A stretch of 8,852 bases of DNA, from contig JALHEL010000117.1 of the NCBI GenBank assembly GCA_022837205.1, positions 1 through 8,852 on the forward strand. Direction: 5' to 3'. The position numbers and the translations under genes are program-made. This document shows, one piece after another, positions 4,211 to 8,852 of the stretch (positions are counted from its first letter, which is position 1; every line of letters begins with the position of its first letter). Source of the DNA: Leptolinea sp. GTDB taxonomy: Bacteria > Chloroflexota > Anaerolineae > Anaerolineales > Anaerolineaceae. The notes under the pieces were generated by a model. That model was not told the DNA's origin. It made no database searches and saw nothing but the letters and a program-made list of their open reading frames with translations.

Positions 4211-5530
4211 ATGGAAGACTCTTTTGAAATATTGAAGAATAAGATCGAAAAAAACGAAGCTCGAATGGCTGTGGTAGGGCTGGGGTATGTCGGGCTGCCT
4301 TTGGCAACCGTTTTTGCGGAAGCCGGTTATCCCGTAACCGGTATCGATTTGGATCCGATCAAAACAGAGAAGGTTAATCGGGGCGAAAGCTATATTCCGG
4401 ATATCGAGACAGCCAGAATTCGGAAACTGCGGGAAAAGAAGCTGCTTCAAGCCACAAATGATTTCGGTGTATTGAAAGACATCGATCTCGTCAGCATTTG
4501 CGTCCCAACTCCCTTGCGAAAAACAGGGGATCCGGATTTATCTTTTATTATCAACGCCGCCGAAAAAATCGCCCCGTTTATGCATCGCGGAATGGCCGTC
4601 GCGTTTGAATCCAGTACCTACCCGGGTACCACCCGCGAACTGGTCTTACCGAAACTGACGGCTGACAATTCCCTGCGGGTGGGGGAAGACTTTTTCCTGA
4701 TTTTTTCACCGGAACGAATCGATCCCGGGCGGAAGGATTGGACAACGAAAAACACTCCCAAAATCGTCGGGGGAATCAGTGAAAAATGCACGGAAATCGC
4801 GGTCCGTTGGTATGAAAAAGCGTTAGATACGATCATACCCGTATCCTCTCCGGAAGTAGCGGAAATGGCAAAGTTGCTTGAAAACACATTTCGGATGATC
4901 AATATCGGAATGGTCAACGAATTGGCTATGATGTGTAACCGGCTCAACGTCGATGTCTGGGAAGTGATTGAAGCCGCCGCAACAAAACCGTTCGGATTTA
5001 TGAAATTTACTCCCGGACCCGGCTTGGGGGGACATTGTATTCCGGTAGACCCGCATTACCTTTCTTGGAAGCTGAAATCTCTCCATTACACCGCGCGGTT
5101 TATCGATCTTGCCTCGGAAATCAACACCAATATGCCGCGTTATACCGTTCAACTCATCCAGGATGCATTAAATTTGCAGAAGAAGAGTTTAAACGGCTCT
5201 CAAGTATTGGTTTTGGGAGCGGCCTACAAACCGGACATTGACGATATGCGGGAAAGCCCGTCTTTGGATGTAATGCATCTTCTCATGCAGAAAAACGCCG
5301 TCGTTCATTATCACGATCCTTATATCCCGACATTGAGATTGGATGATACTATCATGAATAGCGTAGCGGATCTGAATCAAGCTCTGACGGATGCGGATTG
5401 TGTTGCGATTCTCACCAATCACTCCTGTTATAAACCGGAAGTCTTACTGGAGAAAAGCCGGTTGATTGTCGATACCCGCAACGCGCTCGGAAATGCCGGA
5501 AAAAATAACCCCAAAGTTGTCAGGTTATAA
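4211..5530 (+). CDS. wbpA: UDP-N-acetylhexosamine 6-dehydrogenase (WbpA/WecC-like)
   Basis: This 439-aa member of the UDP-glucose/UDP-GlcNAc/GDP-mannose dehydrogenase family oxidises C6 of a UDP-sugar to a carboxylate in two NAD-dependent steps. The Rossmann motif VGLGYVG (Gly23, Gly25, Gly28) is followed by CVPTPL, by ESSTYPGTT with Glu133, by the central helix EMAKLLENTFR with Lys221 and Asn225, and by GGHCIPVDPHYLSW with catalytic Cys276 and Asp280. The C-terminal domain contains VLGAAYKPDIDDMRESPS. The pattern, above all HCIPVDPHYL, fits the WbpA/WecC branch acting on UDP-GlcNAc or UDP-ManNAc better than UDP-glucose dehydrogenase (Ugd), but substrate cannot be fixed from sequence alone. 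The ATG at 4211 gives the usual N-terminus; an in-frame TTG at 4178 would overlap nagA. The ribosome-binding site is weak. The next gene begins two bases after its stop. Confidence 0.88.
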   Translation: MEDSFEILKNKIEKNEARMAVVGLGYVGLPLATVFAEAGYPVTGIDLDPIKTEKVNRGESYIPDIETARIRKLREKKLLQATNDFGVLKDIDLVSICVPTPLRKTGDPDLSFIINAAEKIAPFMHRGMAVAFESSTYPGTTRELVLPKLTADNSLRVGEDFFLIFSPERIDPGRKDWTTKNTPKIVGGISEKCTEIAVRWYEKALDTIIPVSSPEVAEMAKLLENTFRMINIGMVNELAMMCNRLNVDVWEVIEAAATKPFGFMKFTPGPGLGGHCIPVDPHYLSWKLKSLHYTARFIDLASEINTNMPRYTVQLIQDALNLQKKSLNGSQVLVLGAAYKPDIDDMRESPSLDVMHLLMQKNAVVHYHDPYIPTLRLDDTIMNSVADLNQALTDADCVAILTNHSCYKPEVLLEKSRLIVDTRNALGNAGKNNPKVVRL

Positions 5531-5532
5531 AA

Positions 5533-6507
5533 ATGAACCATATTTTCGTGACAGGCGCCGCGGGATTTATCGGTGCGCGAATTTGCGAAATGTTGAGCGA
5601 AGAGGGCATTCAAGTTACCGGTATCGATAATTTCAGTCCGACTTATGATATTGCGTTAAAGAACTATCGTCTGAACAAACTTCAACAGCTGCCTGAATTT
5701 TCCTTTTATCCCGGGGATATCACAGATTTTGACTTACTGACACAGATTTTCGAAAAGAATAAATTTGATGCGGTTATTAATATTGCCGGGATTCCGGGAG
5801 TGAGGCTGAGTGTCGAAAATCCATGGTTGTTTTTGGAAGCGAATACCAAAGGTGCTTTAAATCTCCTTGAAGTCTGCCGCCGCAATGATGTAGGAAAATT
5901 TATTCAAGCTTCCACATCCAGTGTCTACGGAAAGGATGCACCTTTCCCGACACCCGAAACAGCCGATTCAAGCCATCCGCTCCAACCGTATTCTTCCAGC
6001 AAGAAAGGGGCGGAAACCATGGCTTATGCTTACCATTATCTTTACGGACTGGATGTTACCGTCACACGCTTCTTTACCGTCTATGGGCCTGCGGGACGTC
6101 CGGACATGGCTATTTTCCGATTTATCAAGTGGATATCGGAAGGAACACCTCTTAAAGTTAACGGAGACGGTACCCAAACCCGCGGCTTTACTTATATCGA
6201 TGATATTGCTCAAGGAACAATTTTGGCATTAAAAAAAGTCGGATACGAAATCGTAAATCTGGGTGGGCATGAATCAGTTTCGATCAACGATTTGATTCAT
6301 CGGTTGGAAGACATAATCGGAAAGAAAGCAATCATCGATTATCGACCGATCTTCAAAGCGGACATGCTTGCCAATCTGGCAGATGTGACGAAAGCTCGGA
6401 CATTGCTGAATTGGAATCCGCGAATCAATCTGGATGAAGGATTGCAACAAACGGTCGCCTGGCACCGGCAGGAACAAAGCTGGTTGCAAAATATCAAAAT
6501 CGATTGA
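5533..6507 (+). CDS. UDP-uronate 4-epimerase-like SDR enzyme
   Basis: This 324-aa extended short-chain dehydrogenase/reductase has the NAD-binding TGAAGFIG (residues 7-14), AGIPGVR with Gly89-Val90-Arg91 near the substrate, STSSVYG (127-133), the catalytic pair Tyr153 and Lys157, RFFTVYGPAGRPDM (179-192) and a C-terminal nucleotide-sugar domain. The GVR and VYGPxGRPDM motifs are typical of UDP-glucuronate 4-epimerases and relatives that invert C4 of UDP-uronic acids. Placed two bases after the dehydrogenase, it probably acts on that enzyme's product, for example converting UDP-GlcNAcA to UDP-GalNAcA (or UDP-GlcA to UDP-GalA if the dehydrogenase uses UDP-glucose). Action on the neutral sugar is also possible. 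The family call is firm; the substrate is inferred from order. Translation is probably coupled, since no strong ribosome-binding site is seen. Confidence 0.85.
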   Translation: MNHIFVTGAAGFIGARICEMLSEEGIQVTGIDNFSPTYDIALKNYRLNKLQQLPEFSFYPGDITDFDLLTQIFEKNKFDAVINIAGIPGVRLSVENPWLFLEANTKGALNLLEVCRRNDVGKFIQASTSSVYGKDAPFPTPETADSSHPLQPYSSSKKGAETMAYAYHYLYGLDVTVTRFFTVYGPAGRPDMAIFRFIKWISEGTPLKVNGDGTQTRGFTYIDDIAQGTILALKKVGYEIVNLGGHESVSINDLIHRLEDIIGKKAIIDYRPIFKADMLANLADVTKARTLLNWNPRINLDEGLQQTVAWHRQEQSWLQNIKID

Positions 6508-6511
6508 CTTT

Positions 6512-7903
6512 ATGATCAAAAAAATACGGGGATGGTTTTCGGATTACGTTTTTAAACGAGTTGTGCGGAACTCTGCTTACCTGATTACCAGCAACCTGAT
6601 CAGCGTTTTTCTGACAATCTATATCACCCGATTGTTGGGTGTCTACAATTATGGTGTCCTCGGAGTGATTACCAGTTATGTAACCAATGTCAATCGGTTT
6701 TTCTCTTTCCGGATGAACGAAATGATTGTTCGCTATGTCAGCGAACCATACGAAAAAATGGATCGGGATCAAGCGGGAGCGTTGATCAAATTCGGCGCTT
6801 TGATTGAAACTTGTACTTCGATATTCGCATTTCTTTTTCTGCTTGTGACAGCGCAATGGGGTGCCCGTGTTTTTCTAAATGATCCCACATTAGTCCAACC
6901 GGTCCTTATTTACGGAATTACCATCTTGACCGGTTTTGCGATGGAGACAGCCAACGGTGTTTTACGGGTCATCAATCGCTACCGGGCGATAGCGATTATC
7001 AGCTTGGTTCAAAATATTCTGGTAGCTGTTCTGGTTCTTTTAGCCGCAAAATTAAATTACGGTTTAAATGCCATCCTACTTGCGTATTTGATCGGAAAAG
7101 TAATCCTCGGGGTTGTCCCGGTCATATTAGTGCTGATCTGGCTGCCGAAATTTATCGGAAGAGGCTGGTGGAAAGCTCCAATAAGCCTGATTCGGGATAA
7201 AAAAGAAATCCTGCGTTTTACCCTTTCCACCAATATCAGCAGTACCATAAACCTTTTCGCAAGAGACGGGGAGATATTATGGGTCAGTGCCTTCTTGAGC
7301 CCGCTGTATGCCGGATACTATAAAACGGCGATGACGGTAATCAATATGATACTGACACCCATCACACCGTTTATCGATACAACCTACCCAGAAATGATGC
7401 GAGCGATCGTCAATAATCGATGGAATCGCCTGAAACAACTGATTCGAAAGGTGACAGCCCTCTCAACGACATGGACGGTCGGAGTCGGTCTGATATTAAT
7501 CCTGTTCGGGAAACAGTTACTCTACAGCGAATTGAACTTTTTCGGTTGGCGGTTTCATGTTTTCCCCGCCGAATATCTGCCATCCTATCAAATCATCCTG
7601 ATTTTGCTGATCGGATACGGTATAGCAAACATTCTTTTTTGGAATCGAACGCTTTTACTTTCTCTAAGTAAAGCAGGAACGGCAACGAAAATCAGTTTTT
7701 ACGGTATGTTATTAAAAATCATCGCGACCGTTCTTCTCGTTCCCATAGGTCCTTATTATTTGGAATCGGTTATTCTTTCCGGATATCTGGCCGGAACAGT
7801 TTTGATCATGACGGTTATCGGCATCAAAGGGGTTAATCATGCCCAACGGACTGTTGTCGCGCAAAACGAAGCCTTGAGCATAAATGATATGCATACCGAT
7901 TGA
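6512..7903 (+). CDS. Wzx-type polysaccharide flippase
   Basis: This 463-aa integral membrane protein has about 12 to 14 hydrophobic segments and belongs to the polysaccharide biosynthesis/export (MVF/MOP) superfamily. The N-terminus NSAYLITSNLISVFLTIY followed by RLLGVYNYGVLG is the usual opening of Wzx/RfbX proteins, and a NRFFSFRMNEMIVRYV segment follows (residues about 61-75). Wzx proteins move undecaprenyl-linked oligosaccharide units from the inner to the outer face of the cytoplasmic membrane, where they are polymerised or transferred. The ATG at 6512, four bases after the epimerase stop, is chosen; an upstream in-frame ATG at 6434 would overlap the epimerase by 74 bases and add a hydrophilic stretch with no counterpart in the family. 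No clear ribosome-binding site is seen, so coupling to the epimerase is likely. Substrate cannot be read from the sequence. Confidence 0.88.
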   Translation: MIKKIRGWFSDYVFKRVVRNSAYLITSNLISVFLTIYITRLLGVYNYGVLGVITSYVTNVNRFFSFRMNEMIVRYVSEPYEKMDRDQAGALIKFGALIETCTSIFAFLFLLVTAQWGARVFLNDPTLVQPVLIYGITILTGFAMETANGVLRVINRYRAIAIISLVQNILVAVLVLLAAKLNYGLNAILLAYLIGKVILGVVPVILVLIWLPKFIGRGWWKAPISLIRDKKEILRFTLSTNISSTINLFARDGEILWVSAFLSPLYAGYYKTAMTVINMILTPITPFIDTTYPEMMRAIVNNRWNRLKQLIRKVTALSTTWTVGVGLILILFGKQLLYSELNFFGWRFHVFPAEYLPSYQIILILLIGYGIANILFWNRTLLLSLSKAGTATKISFYGMLLKIIATVLLVPIGPYYLESVILSGYLAGTVLIMTVIGIKGVNHAQRTVVAQNEALSINDMHTD

Positions 7904-7956
7904 TCGGTACCGGTTCCGTAATCTTTCCGAATATTGAACCAGAGTAAAATGAGTGT

Positions 7957-8852
7957 ATGAAGATCGCCGTCAGTTCCACCTCAACCATCCCCTCCACAAC
8001 CGCCAATTCCATCCAAGTTTTAATGGCGTGTCAGGGATTGGTTCAAAACGGGCAGGAGATATGCTTATGGGTTCCCGGGAAAGAATCACCCGGTTTTGAC
8101 CTGTTACGGGAACAGTATGGATTAACTTGTCAAAACTTCCCTGTTCTACCCATCCGATCAAGAAAAAGGTTGCACCGATTGGATTTCAGCCGGCAGACGG
8201 AAAAAGAATCTCGCAAGTGGGGAGCAGATTGCATCTATACCTGGACTATCCAGGTTGCGCTTATTGCCTCCCGGCATCGGTTGCCCGTCATTTTCGAAGT
8301 GCACGATTTGCCGAAAGGCACTTTCGGTAAACGATGGTTCAATGAATTTGCAAAATCCGATACGGTGAAACGCTTCGCTTTTATCACACGGGCGTTGGAG
8401 GAAGAAGTCTGTGCCGAATATCCCAATTTAAAGAAATCGGATTGTCTGATCGCACCCAATGGTATTAATCCGGAAGAGTATCAAGATCTTCCAAATAGTC
8501 ATGAAGCAAAAAAAGAAATGGGATTCGAAGATCGAATCATCGCTTCCTGCAGCGGTCATTTGTACCCGGGAAGGGGCGTGGAGCTTTTCCTTCGCCTTGC
8601 CCGCGAATTTCCCGAAATCGATTTTTACTGGTTCGGCGGAACGGCGGATTCCGTGAAATACTATCGGGAAAAAGCAGCCGAATCGGGATTGAAAAATGTA
8701 ATCTTCACCGGTTTTATTCCTAAATCCAAAATTCCGCTGGCACAGGCGGCAAGTGACTTTTTGCTGATGCCATACGAAAAAACAATCGCCGGAAGCAGCG
8801 GCGGGAATTCCGCCGCCATTTGCAGCCCGATGAAAATGTTTGAATATTTAGC
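7957..8852 (+). CDS. GT4-family glycosyltransferase, 3' end outside the window
   Basis: The ATG at 7957 opens a frame that stays open for 298 codons to the window edge. The product begins MKIAVSSTSTIPSTTANSIQ, a typical GT-B start with an acceptor-side loop. It continues with EVHDLPKG near residue 120, APNGINPEEY (166-175), GHLYPGRGVELFL (200-212), FYWFGG and VIFTGFIP. The last residues, SPMKMFEYL (290-298), are the start of the conserved donor-nucleotide site of retaining GT4 enzymes, where Glu296 belongs to the ExxxxxxxE-type motif. About 60 to 90 C-terminal residues are probably missing. It would transfer a sugar from a nucleotide donor to the growing lipid-linked glycan in the cytoplasm. 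It lies 53 bases after the flippase. A closer ATG at 7949 in another frame meets a stop at its fourth codon and is not used. Donor and linkage are unknown. Confidence 0.88.
   Translation, partial: MKIAVSSTSTIPSTTANSIQVLMACQGLVQNGQEICLWVPGKESPGFDLLREQYGLTCQNFPVLPIRSRKRLHRLDFSRQTEKESRKWGADCIYTWTIQVALIASRHRLPVIFEVHDLPKGTFGKRWFNEFAKSDTVKRFAFITRALEEEVCAEYPNLKKSDCLIAPNGINPEEYQDLPNSHEAKKEMGFEDRIIASCSGHLYPGRGVELFLRLAREFPEIDFYWFGGTADSVKYYREKAAESGLKNVIFTGFIPKSKIPLAQAASDFLLMPYEKTIAGSSGGNSAAICSPMKMFEYL

Noticed and set aside
6434..6511. Upstream ATG for the flippase
   Set aside because: It would overlap the epimerase by 74 bases and add a hydrophilic stretch not expected before the first membrane segment; the ATG at 6512 fits the family start.
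7904..7956. CGGTACCG palindrome and GGTTC/GAACC arms between flippase and glycosyltransferase, as a terminator
   Set aside because: There is no T-tract, the stems are short, and the glycosyltransferase continues the same operon on the same strand.

Overview
The window is slightly AT-rich bacterial DNA holding two divergent gene blocks separated by a roughly 640-bp, AT-rich intergenic region that carries a tRNA gene. Gene style is mixed. The sigma-factor operon on the left resembles compact ECF loci of Clostridia-like Bacillota. The flippase and glycosyltransferase on the right carry motifs that I associate with Chloroflexota (Anaerolineae) and related anaerobes. A moderately AT-rich anaerobe from one of these groups is my best guess, with low confidence. 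No insertion sequence, integrase, CRISPR array or rRNA is visible.

Left block, minus strand, transcribed leftwards from about 2540. A possible 38-codon leader ORF with a strong Shine-Dalgarno precedes four genes whose ends all overlap: an ECF sigma factor, a 114-aa protein with two membrane segments, a 209-aa protein with seven membrane segments, and a PrsW-family intramembrane protease. In Bacillus, PrsW makes the first cut in the membrane anti-sigma factor RsiW and so releases SigW. Here a PrsW-like protease is translationally linked to a sigma factor and two membrane proteins that do not look like zinc-containing (ZAS) anti-sigma factors. The unit is best read as a self-contained membrane-signalling module (sigma, candidate anti-sigma, candidate sensor, protease). 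It is the most interesting part of the window. A further minus-strand gene begins at 74 and leaves the window.

Middle, 2391-3033. This holds the candidate leader ORF, a short orphan reading frame with small repeats around 2690-2730, a tRNA with anticodon CAT (minus strand), and the 5' region of nagA.

Right block, plus strand, 3034 to the end. N-acetylglucosamine-6-phosphate deacetylase (NagA), a WbpA/WecC-like nucleotide-sugar 6-dehydrogenase, a UDP-uronate 4-epimerase-like SDR enzyme, a Wzx-type polysaccharide flippase and a GT4 glycosyltransferase (cut by the window end) follow one another with gaps of 7, 2, 4 and 53 bases. This is the start of a surface polysaccharide operon. The dehydrogenase and epimerase would make an acidic UDP-sugar, the glycosyltransferase would add a sugar to a lipid-linked unit, and the flippase would move that unit across the membrane. 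NagA at the head could return amino sugar to the UDP-GlcNAc precursor pool.
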